Positions 31,784-44,323 of a stretch of DNA of 64,000 bases are shown one piece after another. The position numbers were made by a program, and so were the translations under genes. This DNA comes from Chaetomium olivaceum (Eukaryota; Ascomycota; Sordariomycetes; Sordariales; Chaetomiaceae): contig JAYWVB010000007.1 of the NCBI GenBank assembly GCA_039881045.1, forward strand, positions 124,001 to 188,000, written 5' to 3'. A model generated the notes under the pieces. That model was not told where the DNA came from. It did not search any database and saw only the letters and a list, made by a program, of their open reading frames with translations. Within the stretch, counting starts at the first letter, position 1. Every line of letters starts with the position of its first letter.

Positions 31784-32369
31784 GATATAATGTTTTTTTT
31801 TCTTTTTTTGATGGGTGGTGAGTGGGATATTGACTGCTGATGTTAAAAACGAAGCTTGTCTGATTGGTGCGAATGGGAATTGATAAAGATGACCGTAGCA
31901 GATGCAAGAAAGTGTGAGTGCTGGTACTAAATATCGGCTTCTTATACCATAACATAATATCTAGGGCAGTGTTGGCCGTTGGGCTTCAAGGTTCCACTTC
32001 CCAACTCCCAATCCGCACCGCCTTCTAATGTGCCGCATGGTAGGAGAGTGAGGGATGAAACAGGGTCAGGACCAAAGACTCTGACCAATGACTGCGGTTT
32101 TGGGATTCAAAACCACAGGGCTTTGGCTCCAGCAATCTGTGTCTGCAAACATAGGTAGAATTGGGACGTCGTCTTGGCTGGTGGAACTTGGGACCTCTCA
32201 TCATAATCCGAACTCCTACCTCCCCGGGGCCCCGCTCCCAATGCCGACAAATTGCTCCCTTCTCCACAGCTCAGGGCCTCGGACTCAATATTTCAGGATT
32301 CCATCCTGACGGAGCGGCCGCAGACTGACACGCCGAATCTGCTGCTAGGTTTGGGGGACGCCCACCTAG
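31784..32369. other. Promoter side of the orphan gene, no gene seen
   Basis: About 590 bp with poly-T and mixed AT-rich DNA next to the orphan gene's start, then unique sequence up to the tandem repeat. No supportable gene. Confidence 0.4.
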
Positions 32370-32701
32370 ATCCTCGAAGGCTGGAAGGCCACCCGTATAG
32401 GGCTGTGATAGTTGGATAGCCGGTCGCAGGATGTTAGGGTGTTTTAAGAGTCAGAAGCTTGTTGACGACACCACGCCATAGCCACAGACGGTTGCGGTTC
32501 GTTTGACGGGGAAGGATCACCACATGTTGAAAGGTATCCTCAAGGGTTGGAACGCTGCCCGTATAGGCCTGCGGCAGTTGGATAACCGGTCGCAGGATGT
32601 CATGATGCTGTCAGAGTCAGCAGCTTGTCGATGGCACCACGCCATAGCCACGGATAGTTTCGGTCGTTTCGCCGGGAGAGGATGACCACACGGTTGACAA
32701 A
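32370..32701 (+). repeat. Two-copy 166-bp imperfect tandem repeat
   Basis: A unit of 166 bp occurs twice head to tail (about 32370-32535 and 32536-32701). Shared anchors spaced exactly 166 bp apart include GGTCGCAGGATGT (32422 and 32588), CCCGTATAGG, and CACCACGCCATAGCCAC. By eye the copies are roughly 80-85% identical, and many differences are C/T or G/A transitions, some of which could reflect RIP. The repeat ends about 315 bp upstream of the amidoligase start. It carries no protein-like frame. Confidence 0.75.
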
Positions 32702-33015
32702 TGGCCGGCCCTGCTTCATATCCTTTTGTTTGCTACAGTTATTCAGAGAAGCCTGCGGGTTCCGGGGGTTTGAAAATAACAAAGCTCGTAGTATATAACT
32801 GCCGTTTCCCTTCGAAAGTTATATTGCGTTTGGCAGCTCAGATTCAACATATCGATATATCACAACTCCGTGCTTCAAGTTACTCTTTCCCATTTTTGTC
32901 ACGACACTGGTTGTTGCTGGCAGTTAGGCGTTCTTTCCTCTCCCCATCCATCTCCTTTCACCAAGACACCGGTTGGACTACCAATTACCTTCTAAGTACC
33001 TTTCCCTCGATCAAT

Positions 33016-34451
33016 ATGAGCGCCAGCACGTCTACGGCCCGGAATCCTCACTTTGGGATTGAGATCGAAATCTTCGTCAAGGTCAGACCTCATGTGAAGG
33101 CTGATGTCTTGGAAAAACGAAAAAATAAGAAGTCCAAGGACAAGAAGAAGGATTCGGAACTGAAGCCGTATTGGGAAACATGGGACTTTGACCTCGAGAA
33201 CAAAAGGGGAGGCGATTTCCACGCGGCAAAAAAGATAGAGCAGCGCAAACGGGTAGCGCTGGCTATCAAGTCAAGAATCAAGCGAGCTTTGGGCAAAGAC
33301 CATGGCTGGGATTGCGTGTATGACCAGAGTCTGAAAGAATGGCAGTTAGAGGGACCCGAGCCTCCAGAGCCTCGGAAATGGTGTAAGTCTGGTTGGGGTT
33401 CTATTGCCCTGGATAGGGATGCTGACGTGGAGCTACAACTACAGGGGGTGTTGAGATCATTTCGCCCCCGATGGCGGCATCGAGCAACTGGCAGCGCACG
33501 ATCCATCGGGTTTTCCGCGCCGTTCGCGATCAGTTCGACGTCTGGACCAACGACTCTTGCGCCTGTCATATTCATGTTTCGCTCGGACCAGACGCAAAGG
33601 GTGAGTTCGGCAAAAGAGACCTCGTGAGGATAGCAAAGGGAGCCTACTTCTGGGAAGAGGCACTAAAGGGGCTACTGCCCTATGCGCGCCACGATAACAG
33701 ATATGCCGTGGCCAACTACCTCCGCTACGCGGAGAAGGAGTATAAAAACGTCCCGAAGAAGGGCTGGGAACCCGTCTTCAAGCGCATCATCGCACCTATG
33801 GAAGCGGATGTGAAAAAGCACAAGGACCACTTCATCAACGCGTTGAATGGAGGCACCACCGGCGCTGCCGTCAAGTATATGTCGACCAATTTTCAGGCCT
33901 ACCTCAGGATCAAGACGGTCGAGCTCCGTCGACAAGCTGGAGTCGCCTCAGCCACGACTGCCATCTTCCGCGTGTTGCTCGCCGTCACCTTCAACGTTAG
34001 CGCATTGGAATACCGCTTCCCTGCTACGTCCACAGAGTACCCATCTACGCAGGCACTGGTGGCGGAGCTTGTGCGCTGCATGCAGTATCTCCCCCAAGAG
34101 TCGCAAAACGCCGAGTTCGAAGCGTGGCTGAAGCAATGCGCCGCCGCCTACGCGGGGGAGTCCAAGTCTCGCACCGCATTCACGGTGGGACAGACCAACG
34201 CGCGCGAGAGGGACCTCCGAATCCGCGAAGGGTCGGAAGAGGCACCAGCCCCCCAGGCCGCCCCCAAAGCGACAGCAGGCCCCGCGCCGGCTCAGGCTAC
34301 GGCTAAAAAGGCCACAAAGACCACGGCTTCGTCCGCCCCCTCAACATCTGGGGGAGCAACGTCCACATTGCCCGTCAGGCCGGCGGCAGATGGAGTAGCC
34401 TACTCGCGACAATACACCCTGGATGACGTTAACTTTTCACAAGGCCGTTGA
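33016..34451 (+). CDS. Fungal amidoligase-family enzyme
   Basis: Two exons (33016..33382 and 33445..34451) around a 62-bp intron (GTAAGT donor, CTACAG acceptor) give 457 residues. The fold signature of COOH-NH2 ligases is present. FGIEIEIF at 13-20 supplies the first acidic metal/ATP ligands, WGVEIISP at 123-130 is the second acidic motif, and CHIHVS at 163-168 is the paired-histidine motif. A later RFPA/ARHDNRYAV region supplies basic residues. The N-terminus carries a lysine-rich insert (KRKNKKSKDKKKDSE). The C-terminal 120 residues are Ala/Pro/Thr-rich and probably disordered. Amidoligases of this type join a carboxylate to an amine using ATP; fungal members have no known substrate. I chose the ATG at 33016 because the motif follows at once and the open frame upstream looks untranslated. 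Confidence 0.8.
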
Positions 34452-36443
34452 GTCGTGGTCAGTGGTGCAATGTTATCCAAAAAGGAAGGGTCTCTAGATA
34501 TGGGTCGGTGGGGGTAGGCTGGAACTACGTACCACTAGAACCTCGGTGTGCTATTGGGACTGGCTCTCAACAAGATGGGGTTCATAAAGTGTGGCAAACT
34601 GGTTTAGATAGAAGCGATAGCAATGAAAACAGACCATCTCTGGTAGAAGGATTTGTTTCGGCAGCTGGCCCTTGCCATGAGTTGATACCGAAGTGGACCA
34701 TGACCGACCGTGACTTACTTGCATCGCTAAATTTATATTCGATCCGGCAGCCCTCTGGAAACTTCACCGCGGTGGTTTCGAGCTGCCTTCCTTCCTGTCG
34801 GGTTCAAGTCTATCAAGGCAAGCTTCTCATCATAGGTTCGCGGATATCTTGGGCCTCAATCTCTACCGAGGTGCGTAACCAACACAAACGGTCGTTTACC
34901 TCTCCACCGGGAGGAGCTTACGTAACACCAGATTTCTCAGCTGGGGCTTGTCATGGGGGGCGGGATGCAATGGTGTCACAAGATCTCATCGATGGTTGGA
35001 ACGCAGATTTACAGGGGTGTGGCGATGGTGTGGCGATGCGGCGCGGAACAGGGCAGGTGTTGCGTCTTGGTAATCTGACTGCACTCTTGCTGCAGTGGCA
35101 TCACACCAAACAAAACCCTTGAGGTTCGATGAAGCTTTCAGACTCCCCGAACCCAGCAGATCCCCGCGTCCGGGTTCCACATCTGATCCCGGCGAGACCG
35201 TTCCAGTTCCCGATGGTGGACCCCAGCAGTCAAAGTTCCCCAGCTCGCGCCCAGATCCAGACCTGAGAGGTGCACAAAGGCAAGTATGTACAGACGTTTG
35301 GGGGAAGAAAAGTGGAGTGCGCTCACGGAGAGAAATCGAAATTCGAAAATGACCCGGCGATTTCGGCCGGAGACGGGGTTTGCTGGATTTAAGTTTTTAA
35401 CGGTCGACCGGGCGAGCGAAAAATGCGGCTTGCGACAAGGAAAAAGCAATGGAATGCCTGCTTACCCGCCGGAGCATCTTTGGCGCCGTGTCCAAAGCAG
35501 ACGGGCGCCTCGATGTGTCCGTCCGGGTCGTCCTGCCAAGAAGTGGCTGTTTATTTCTTTCCGACTCCTTGCATGAAAAGGAAGTTTTTGAATCGTCAGG
35601 CGGCAATTGAGTCATCAAACGGTAAGGGAGTATTCGGGTGGTGCCTCCCTTGTCAGATTCCATGTCAGCGGCGGCTCAGTGCTGGGACAGCACGGGCCCC
35701 CATTCAACGTTTTCCCATTCGTTTTCCTCACTCAGCATTTCTTCTTTCAGTTCCCCAAACAGGCAGGGCAAACCTGCGATTCACCACTCCTCAGGGCACG
35801 CCATCTGGCGCGACTGGTCACTTTTTCTCTGGGCAACACTGAAACAGGCGAGATTGGTAATAGAAGACTCCGGGGATGATTAATTCATGTGTGGGGAAAT
35901 TCCTTAATCAGCTTCGAGAACAATGAATGACGTGGTGAGTCGGAGGGGAGTTGGTCCGCTTGTGCTTTGTGCCTTTTGACGTGCCACCGCGTCGGACTGC
36001 CAAGAATGCCGAAAGTCCTATTCAGTGCGAATAGGGCCAGATTCGGAGCATCCCGGCTCCCGCGTGCAGGATCGAGCCGCGCTAGCGGTAACGTTAGCGA
36101 GATCTTTGGGTCGTTGCTTGCGAATGCTTGTGTTTGCTTGGGTTGCTTGGGCTTGCTCGTTCGGACTTCCGGTGCTAAGGATCCTCGGGCCCGGAGACAT
36201 CCTAGAGAACGCACCGAGTCATGGCCTTCTCTCCCCCTTCGACGCCTTGGCGTTCAGCTGTTCCGTCGAAAACTCCTGCGTCTTAAAGTCCTGGCCCGTC
36301 CGGCTGGAATGCCTGGGTCTTCAGCCCTCACTTAGCTCATCATCAGTGACCGAGAAAGCCCAAGGCTCTATCTAGCCTCCCCTTTTGCTTGACAACGACT
36401 TGATCCCCACAAACGCCACTGCACATCAGGAACTTCAACCACC
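34452..36443. other. Long intergenic region
   Basis: About 2 kb between two plus-strand genes. The longest frame (34448-35122) starts only at TTG and has no motif. Around 36100-36180 a short degenerate repeat of GCTTG/TTGCTTGGG is visible. No gene, RNA or mobile element is supported; it probably contains the DHA2 transporter promoter. Confidence 0.45.
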
Positions 36444-38335
36444 ATGGACACCAAACCGGGTCTCTCCGCCCCGGTGGCCGGGTGGGAGGCAGCCACTCTC
36501 GCGCCTAGCAGAACGAGCGTGTCTGACGATGGCAGAGTCTCGGCCGTCGGGGAGCAAACTGACATTGAGACCGAGAAGAGGGATGCCCTCGCCCGACAGG
36601 CCACGACCACCTCCAAGACGGGCAAGAAGCTTGAGCAGGCGCCCACCAGGGAGGATGGCACCGAGTACCCGGATGGGTTGAAGCTGGGCCTCATTGTCTT
36701 GGCCTTGTGTCTCAGCGTGTTCACCATGGCGTTGGGTGCGCACCCCCTTTCCGTTTCGGGTCCTTACGTTCAAACAAAACTAACTATTCTCCCAGACAAC
36801 TCCATTATCGCAACTGCCATTCCCAAGATCACCGATGAGTTCCACTCCTTACCCGATGTAGGCTGGTACGCCTCTTGTAAGCCAAACCCCCCACCCCCTT
36901 TCCCCTTTTGGACACTCTGCAAGTCCAGCCGAGTACTAACCTCCCACTCCCAGCCTACCTCCTCACCACCGCGGCCCTGCAACTCCTCTTCGGCCGCTTC
37001 TACACCTTCTTCTCCATCAAATACGTCTTCCTCATCGCCATCTTCATCTTCGAAGTCGGCTCGCTAGTCTGCGGTGTCGCCCAGAACAGCGTGACCCTCA
37101 TCGTGGGCCGCGCCATCGCGGGCGTCGGCGCCGCGGGCATCTTCTCCGGCGCGCTCACCATCCTCGCCTACTCCGTCCCCCTGTCCAAACGCCCCCTCTA
37201 CACGGGCGCCATCGGCAGCATGTACGGCCTGGCCAGCATCTCGGGCCCGCTCATGGGCGGCGCCTTCACCGACCACGTCACCTGGCGCTGGTGCTTCTAC
37301 ATCAACCTGCCCGTGGGCGCCGTGACCATGGTGGTCATCTGGTGGTTTTTCCCCGACCCCAAGCGCGAGATCGTCCAGAACGGCGACACCCTCTGGCAGC
37401 GCGTCATGCGCTTCGACCCCTTCGGCACCGTGGTCTTCATGCCGGGCATCGTCAGCCTGCTGCTGGCGCTGCAGTGGGGCGGCACCACCTACGCGTGGGG
37501 CAGCTGGCGCGTGATTCTGCTGTTTGTTTTCTTCGGCGTGCTCATCCTCGCCTTTGTCTTCTTCCAGTTCCGCCAGGGCGATCTCGCCACCGTCCCGCCG
37601 CGTATCCTGGCCAAGCGCAGCGTCTGGTCGTCGGGCTTCTTCATCATGGCCCAGGGCGGCGCCTTCCTCGGGTCGGTGTACTACCTGCCGATCTGGTTCC
37701 AGGCTGTCAAGGACGCGAGCGCGGTTGGGTCGGGGATCATGAACCTGCCCATGCTGGTCGCTGTTGTGCTGTGCTCGGTTGCCGCGGGCGCCGCGGTCAC
37801 GATTTGGGGGTATTACACGCCTTTTATCATTGCGGGTAGCGCGATTGCTGCGGTTGGGTATGGGTTGACGACTACCTTTACGCCCGATACCGGCAGCGGC
37901 ATGTGGATCGGCTATCAGATTCTGATCGGTGCCGGGATTGGCATCAGCTTCCAGCAGCCGCTGATGGCGGTGCAGACTGTGTTGGATATAGCGGATGTGC
38001 CGACGGGGACCTCGCTCATTGTCTTCATGCAGACGCTGGGCGGTGCGCTGTTCGTGGCGGTGTCGCAGAACGTGTTTACCAACAAGCTGGTGGAGTACGT
38101 CGCCGAGTATGTGCCGGATCTGGAGAACCCGGGCTCGATTCTGGCGGTGGGCACCACCAGTGTCAGTGATGTCTTTGATCCGGCGCAGTTGCCGGGGATT
38201 AAGCTGGCGTTTAATGATGCGCTGACGCAGACATTTACTGTGTTTACGGCGCTGGCGGCGATCAGCATTTTGGGGGCGGTGGCCGTGGAGTGGAAGAGTG
38301 TCAAGGGAAAGCCGATTGAGATCGGGATGGCATAG
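36444..38335 (+). CDS. MFS DHA2-type drug/toxin exporter
   Basis: Three exons (36444..36735, 36796..36876, 36954..38335; introns of 60 and 77 bp) join to 584 residues. A hydrophilic N-terminus of about 80 residues precedes about 14 hydrophobic segments. Family signatures include DNSIIATAIPKIT in the first loop, YLLTTAALQLLFGRFYTFF, the antiporter motif C region GLASISGPLMGGAF, and TWRWCFYINLPVG. These match the 14-helix DHA2 group of proton-coupled exporters that includes fungal toxin pumps. It should sit in the plasma or vacuolar membrane. No biosynthetic gene cluster is adjacent; the P450 lies 22 kb away. The substrate is unknown. Confidence 0.9.
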
Positions 38336-38382
38336 ATGGTAGGGGGTGCTAGGAGGGGGTTTGGGGTTGGTCTGGTGTTTTG

Positions 38383-41300
38383 TCACGATACCCGGTTGCG
38401 ATTTGTCATTTGTGTGGCGGATAGAGGTTGGATAGACGGCGTTGGATCGGAAGAATTCAAACAGATAAACGGAAATACGGAAATACGAAGTAATGTGTTG
38501 TTAGACCGAGTTGCAGACAATCTCAACTTTGGCGTTGGCGGTGCCAATCCACATAGAAAAAGGAGACCGAGGGGAGCATCCGAGTTCTTCACTTGCCAGC
38601 ATACATTTCCCTCGTCGCCCACGTAGTTCTCGACCAATAACTGGCCACCCAGCATGATCTTCCATGCCATCTCATCATGCAACTCTAAGTGATGATTGCA
38701 CAACCCCTTAGTGGTTGAGCCGCCGTTCTCGATCAACCATCTGGCAATGCCGCGGTGGCCCTGTCGCATGGCGAGAACCAGGGGCGAGTGGCTCTCGCAC
38801 TGACCGTCGGCTGACAACCCTTTTATCCACTTTTCGACAAACTTCAAGAAGATGACCACACCGGACGGCATGGTCCAGAGTCGGAGCTAGACGGTTAAAC
38901 TCCGTTGTCGCCGCGCCTGCCCATGCAAAGTTGATTGTTGTGGCGGCACAGATGTTTTTGTGATGGCGTGGCTGTCAAATGTTCCATCACTCAAATTTGG
39001 GAGAACTTCAAGTATCGAGTTGAATCCTAATTCCTGAGCCAGAATCCAGGGTGTTCTTCCCTCGTGATCGGGCAGGGACTTCGCGCCGTGCTGGAGAAGA
39101 ACATGAACCATATCGAAGTTGTTGGCCACGACGGCCAAGTGCAACGCAGTCTGGCCATCGAACGGACACTGAAAATTGACCTGTGCCCCTTGCCGGCAGA
39201 GATAGTCTGCTTCTATCCAAGATCCCGCTGACGCGGCACTCATCAATGGGGTGTATCCCTGCGAAGACAGACCATCAATACCGCCCAGTGCCAACTTTTC
39301 CAGATAGAATTTCAGACACTCGACCTTTCCAAAGCCTGGCGGCGGCATCGGCCGGGCGGGTGCCAGAACACCGGTCGCACAAGGCACCCACACGGCACTG
39401 AGATGCAACGCATTGAGGCCCGAGATCGTGTCAGTCTGGTCTCTTCCACGCGGCATGAAGCATGTCCGCTGCCAGTCTATCCTCCACGGAAACTTCCCAC
39501 TCTTCTCGGCAACAGCGAGCTCCTCGAGGAAGTCGATGGACCTGGAACATGCCGCGGCAAGCGCCGCATCAATCCCCCTTGCGTCCCTCACCGTCGGGTC
39601 AGCCCCGTTGTGTAGCAGAGCCCTCGCGCTGTCGACTTTGCCATCCAGAAGGTGACAGACTAACGCTGGCTGGGAGGCAGAAACCGGACCAGTCCGCAGG
39701 TTGGGGTCGGCTCCTCTGCGAATGAGTTCTTCCACAACCCAAGGCGACCCGCTCTCTGCGGCTAGGTGGATGGGCCCATATCCATTGCTCTCCGAGTCCA
39801 GCTTGTTCAGACAGCTCGGTCCAGCGTAGTCTAGCAACATTTGGAAGAGGCTCTGACGTTGTTCAATCATACCCATCTCCCAACGGAGCATCTCTTCCAA
39901 GCAAGATAAAGATCCACGATGGTGAGATCGCAAGTCTAGTCCTCTTTTCAGCATTGAATTAAGAACTGACATGTCGCGGGAAAGGAAGGCGGCTCGCAGC
40001 AAGGCTGGTGCAGCTGGAGAGTGATTGAACTCGGGCCAATGCCTGGTGCTCGTCACCAGATGTTCGATGGTCGCTGACGTCAATGGCCAAAAGACGTCGC
40101 TTATATTATATGTCTCACGGCCATGCCACAAAGTCTCCCATTGGTCCAAGCTAAGTAGCATGTGAGCCAGCCCAGACCGATTTGTGAAATTTTCGTATGC
40201 CTCCAGATAACCCAACTTCACCACGGAATTCACAGCAGCGGAACCCAACGTCTGTGAGTACCCTTGATATTTTTGTTCCTTCTTTAACAAAGTTGTGAAG
40301 AATTCCCATGTTGGTGCTTTGAGTTGCTTGTCGTTGTTTGCTGGGGGGTCCAATGTGGCCAGTTCCAGAACGATTGTGTGGAAAGAGGACAGAAGCCATT
40401 CCTGGTTTTGACCCATGGCACTCCCAAGACATTGGTCCAAGTAATTTTCCAGCGGCAACTTTTCCTTCACTCTGGTCTCACAGCCGTGTGGATACAGCGC
40501 TTTGAGGAGCTTGACGCAATGCACTGTGGCTTCCCAACTGAGCTGATGAAGCGGGCTGGCCTCGACTGGATATTGTGGATTCCATCCGACACATATACCC
40601 GAGTCGATAAGTGCCTGGACGGATCTCTCTGATTCCGATATCTCAACAAGGACATTTGATGATCCATTATCTTGCTGCTGATCCTTCGGGTTGCCTCCAT
40701 GTCTCTGAAGCCAGTATCGTAGAAGGGTCATCGCAGCTTCTTCTCTACCTGCCGCGAGAGCTTCCATCAGTGGCGTGAAGCTTTCACGTTTGTTCGTCTC
40801 CCAGAGCATTTCCATGTCATGATCCCCTGTCTGTCTGTGGAGCATTGCACGCGCCGGGATTTCATGATCCATTGTTTGCCTGCATGTTTGTCTCCAAAGC
40901 ATTATATCCTCGGGGGTGTCCATCTCCCAGGGCATCAAAAGATCAGGGATGTTCGGCGTCGCCCGAAGCGCCCTGTCCAGGGCATCATCACCCGCGACGT
41001 TGATGATTGCTTGTAGTTCTCGCGACTTTTTCAGGTTATCATGCAACACGTTGCGTCCCCACCGGTCGCTTTGGCCGATATCAAACCCGGCCTCTATAAA
41101 AGCCCGCACGAGGCGTTCCAGTAACTCCGAGTCCTCGTCTGATTTGACCCAGCATCCCCAGTTCCAGGCATGAAGCGGTGACTTTCCTACGTCGTTTGTC
41201 GCTGATGGGGAGAAACCGGCTTTCAGCAGCTGAATCGCGATGGCGAACATATCGCGGATATCACAGTGATGGCATGGCGCACTAGTGGCGACGTGGAGCA

Positions 41301-44300
41301 ACGAGCCTCCATCTTCAGTGCGGATGCTCAAGAGGTCAAACCGTCCGTCGCTTAAGAGAGCACCTAGGGAGATTGCGTCGGTCGAGCTGATGGTGCGAAT
41401 GGCCCATTTGGAGATATCGCTTTCAGCAACCCAGATTCGGGGGTCTAGTTCTGATAGGAAATCCTGGGAGAAGCTCTTGGTCGATTCTGAGTTCATTGCA
41501 GCCCTCCACACGAGGGACGCGAGGGGGAGCACGCCGGGCGAACTTTTGAGTAGTTGGTTCAGCGATAGAAGGAAAGACCGGAGAGCTTGACGCGACGGGC
41601 TTGGATCAAGACCCGGCACGCCGTGCGATAGACGCTTCCTAAATAACTCCATTCCATCCTCCTCAATCGTGGCTCCACGGGCAAGAAGCAAGCTCACCAC
41701 CGAGAAATCTCCCGAGTCGCAAGCAGCGACAATCGCGGCGTCCATCAAACTCAGAGGCTTATTGCTGCTACCAGGTATTGGAGACGAGGGGACGCATTCC
41801 GCACCCGCCGCGAGTAAGCAGTTGACCGTAAGAGCAATACCATGATTTAGATTCGGTGTCTCAGCATGAGTAGATCTTCGTAGGTGTAACCATTGTAAGC
41901 TGTTTACCGCACCATCCGGGTCATGACTCAAAAGAATCCGGGGTCCGGCAATGGCACACTGCAGGGGCGTCCCCAGTGGGCTCTGGAGATTTACCTGGGA
42001 ACCCGGGCCTTGTAGTTGGCTGCTACAGATGTCCGATAACCCAAGACACGCAGCGAGGTGGAGAGGCCGGAAGCTTCTGTGTAGAATCCCCAACTGGGCC
42101 GTGAGATATATGGCTGGTATATTCCGATTCCCCCGGCTGCTCATATACCTTCGCAAATCACCCCAAGCGGAAACTTCATTCGGGTTTTCTTCTGATTGGG
42201 GAAAAGCTGAACGTTCATCATGGCTTTTTTCCACAATATGGAGATACGAGCTGAAGCTCGTCGCCCAGTTGTTGAATGCCGGAGTCTTCTGAGGATGAAA
42301 TAGCTGGTAGGTTAGGTCTGCAACGATGGGATTGGCCCACTCGCTACGCGCATACGAGGCCCAAAAGACGGATGCGTAGACGTAGAATTTGTAGCGTTCG
42401 TTGTACCGAGAAATAAGGTTAATGCTCTCCCCGGTGGCTTCTGGGCTGCGGTTGAAGTTGTCCAGCAGGAGGTAACGCAGAGACTGGACCGCAAGGAGCC
42501 GGGCGCAGCTCGATCTCGACACCTTAAAATGCTCCAGGCCGAGATCCACGAGCTCTTCACTATCGAGGAATTCGCGAACGGAAAAGTGTGCAAACTCGAA
42601 ATAGGAATCGACCTTGCCAACCTGCTTTCTAACCAAGCTGCTGCAGAGATCGGAAATGGTGCCCTTTGGATGATATTACCGGGACTAAGGGTGCGTGTCT
42701 TGGACGAGGGGGAGACTGCCTGCTCGAGTAGCTGGATCGAGAGTGGTGGGTGGGCGAAAGCGATGAAGTTTAAGATCATTTGAACGAGGGGGACCTGCTT
42801 TCGGGGAATCCGCTTGAGGATGCGGCCGTACGTTTCGGAAAGTGTCGGTGGAAGCGCTTCGAGAGCATCGCGGCATTCTTGGTCAGTGAGGCAGTGGCCG
42901 AGATGATCAAGCTGGCACGCAACCCAACGAAACCTGTTAGGTGCGAAAGGCGTCAGTCAAGTGGGTGAATATGAGGGGCCACTGACCACAAGGGCGGATA
43001 ACGAGACACTCACATTCCGGCCGCGCCATCTACTAGGCGCGTAAGTATTTCCCCCTTCAACATCGGGTCGTGGAACCGTAGTCGTCTGGTTCGGATACGC
43101 TCCTCGATCTGGGCGGACACGTACTCGGCCACATCCCCAGTATGAGCGACAATCTCGACCCTTTCGTAACCATCTTCCAAGCGAGTTCTGATATCGGCCT
43201 CGTCCCGACTAAGTAGCGCGATGCTCAGTAGTCCCTCGCTTTCCGCCCAGGACACAATTCCATCAACAACATCGCCGACGTGATCGCCGCATTCATCAAG
43301 AGCGTCCACAACTAGGTAAACTCGATCGTACCGACACACCATCGCAGAGAGAGTATTTTGAAGTTCCAGGACGGTCGGATTCCGCGGTAGCTGACCCGCC
43401 CCGCGCAAGTCCTGGTAATACTCAGCGAGAACGGTATAGGCCTGGTCATTCTGCATGGCCAATTGAGCGGCAATGGCACCCAAGATGTTTACAGGAAGCT
43501 GGGTGTTGTGGTCATTGTTATCGCAAAAGAAGAAAGCGACGGCAACAGTCTCGCTGCTCTTGGCCAGTGCTGCTTCGATGACGGACCCGGCAAGAACCGT
43601 CTTTCCCGCCCCCGGGATTCCAGTGAGCCACAATTTTGATCCGCCCGTGTCTATCCACCTTTTGAAGATGGGCAAGCGAAGCAGCCAGAGGCCTGTTCGT
43701 GGGTGTCTTAGGTTCAGGCTCGTTTCGTACCGGTCTTGGGGGTTGATCTTGAGGAAGAAGTCCAGGACCCGCCGTTGTTCGGCATCCTCTAGAATGCGGG
43801 CCGTGATTCTCTTCGTCTCCTTGACCTCGGCGAGAATCTCGGTGGCGGATGCCTGGATGCTTTGGCCCATGGCAAGACAGCGCAAGATCCCGTCCATTGA
43901 GTCAGCTGAGATGGCCATCGTGATGTTTTCTTTGTGTCTTGAGAGTTCAGACATGAGTTCTGTGATGCGGTCGGTGGAAAGCGGCCATCTGAGTTTGCGT
44001 TGTAGTACGGTGAGCCGGCCGCCATTCTCTAGGTCCTTCTCGGCCTTCGTCAGGAGATCGTTCATGTCGGACAGGATTCGGTAGCAGCAGTCGATATGGT
44101 TCGTGCGTAATGTGTGATCAAACGGCTCGTCCTCGAGAGCGTGGGTCAACCTCGAGAGGCTATTGAGTATACCGCCCACGGAGTTGACCTCGTCGGCCCA
44201 CCTTCTTGCTTCGCTCGCCGCATTGCTGGCGGATTTGGCGTACTTTACAAGGCGGGTGAAAACCACATCGACAAGCGTGATGACGCCAGCGATACTCGCC

Positions 44301-44323
44301 GCCATCGAGAGAGGGTCCGCCAT
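38383..44323 (-). CDS. NACHT-ankyrin NLR-like (STAND) protein, frame-broken
   Basis: Exon 1 is 44323..43014; an 80-bp intron with CACCTAACAG acceptor leads to exon 2 from 42933. The protein starts MADPLSMAASIAGVITLVDV, the N-terminal domain typical of many fungal NLRs. The NACHT P-loop GIPGAGKT is near residue 232 and the Walker B-like VVDALDEC near 335. A winged-helix-like part with FEFAHFSVREFL follows, then a long region ending in ankyrin repeats such as GYTPLMSAASAGSWIEADYL. Frame changes occur near 42680 (NII then HPKGTISDLCSSL), near 38905, where the main frame stops at 38887 while NRLAPTLDHAVRCGHL continues in another, and near 38850, before ankyrin-like SPLVLAMRQGHRGIARWLI. With these three corrected the model is about 1953 residues. 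NLRs act in fungal non-self recognition and cell death. The exact C-terminus is uncertain. Confidence 0.8.

Noticed and set aside
34448..35122. 224-codon plus-strand frame after the amidoligase
   Set aside because: Begins only at TTG, overlaps the amidoligase stop and has no motif.
37064..38386. 440-codon minus-strand open frame over the DHA2 exporter
   Set aside because: Arg/His-rich composition typical of antisense to GC-rich membrane-protein codons; no domain.
42660..42720. Short intron (about 53 bp, GTCTCC donor) to explain the NLR frame change
   Set aside because: Phase would fit, but the donor is poor and it would delete residues expected in the winged-helix part; kept only as an alternative to a missing base.
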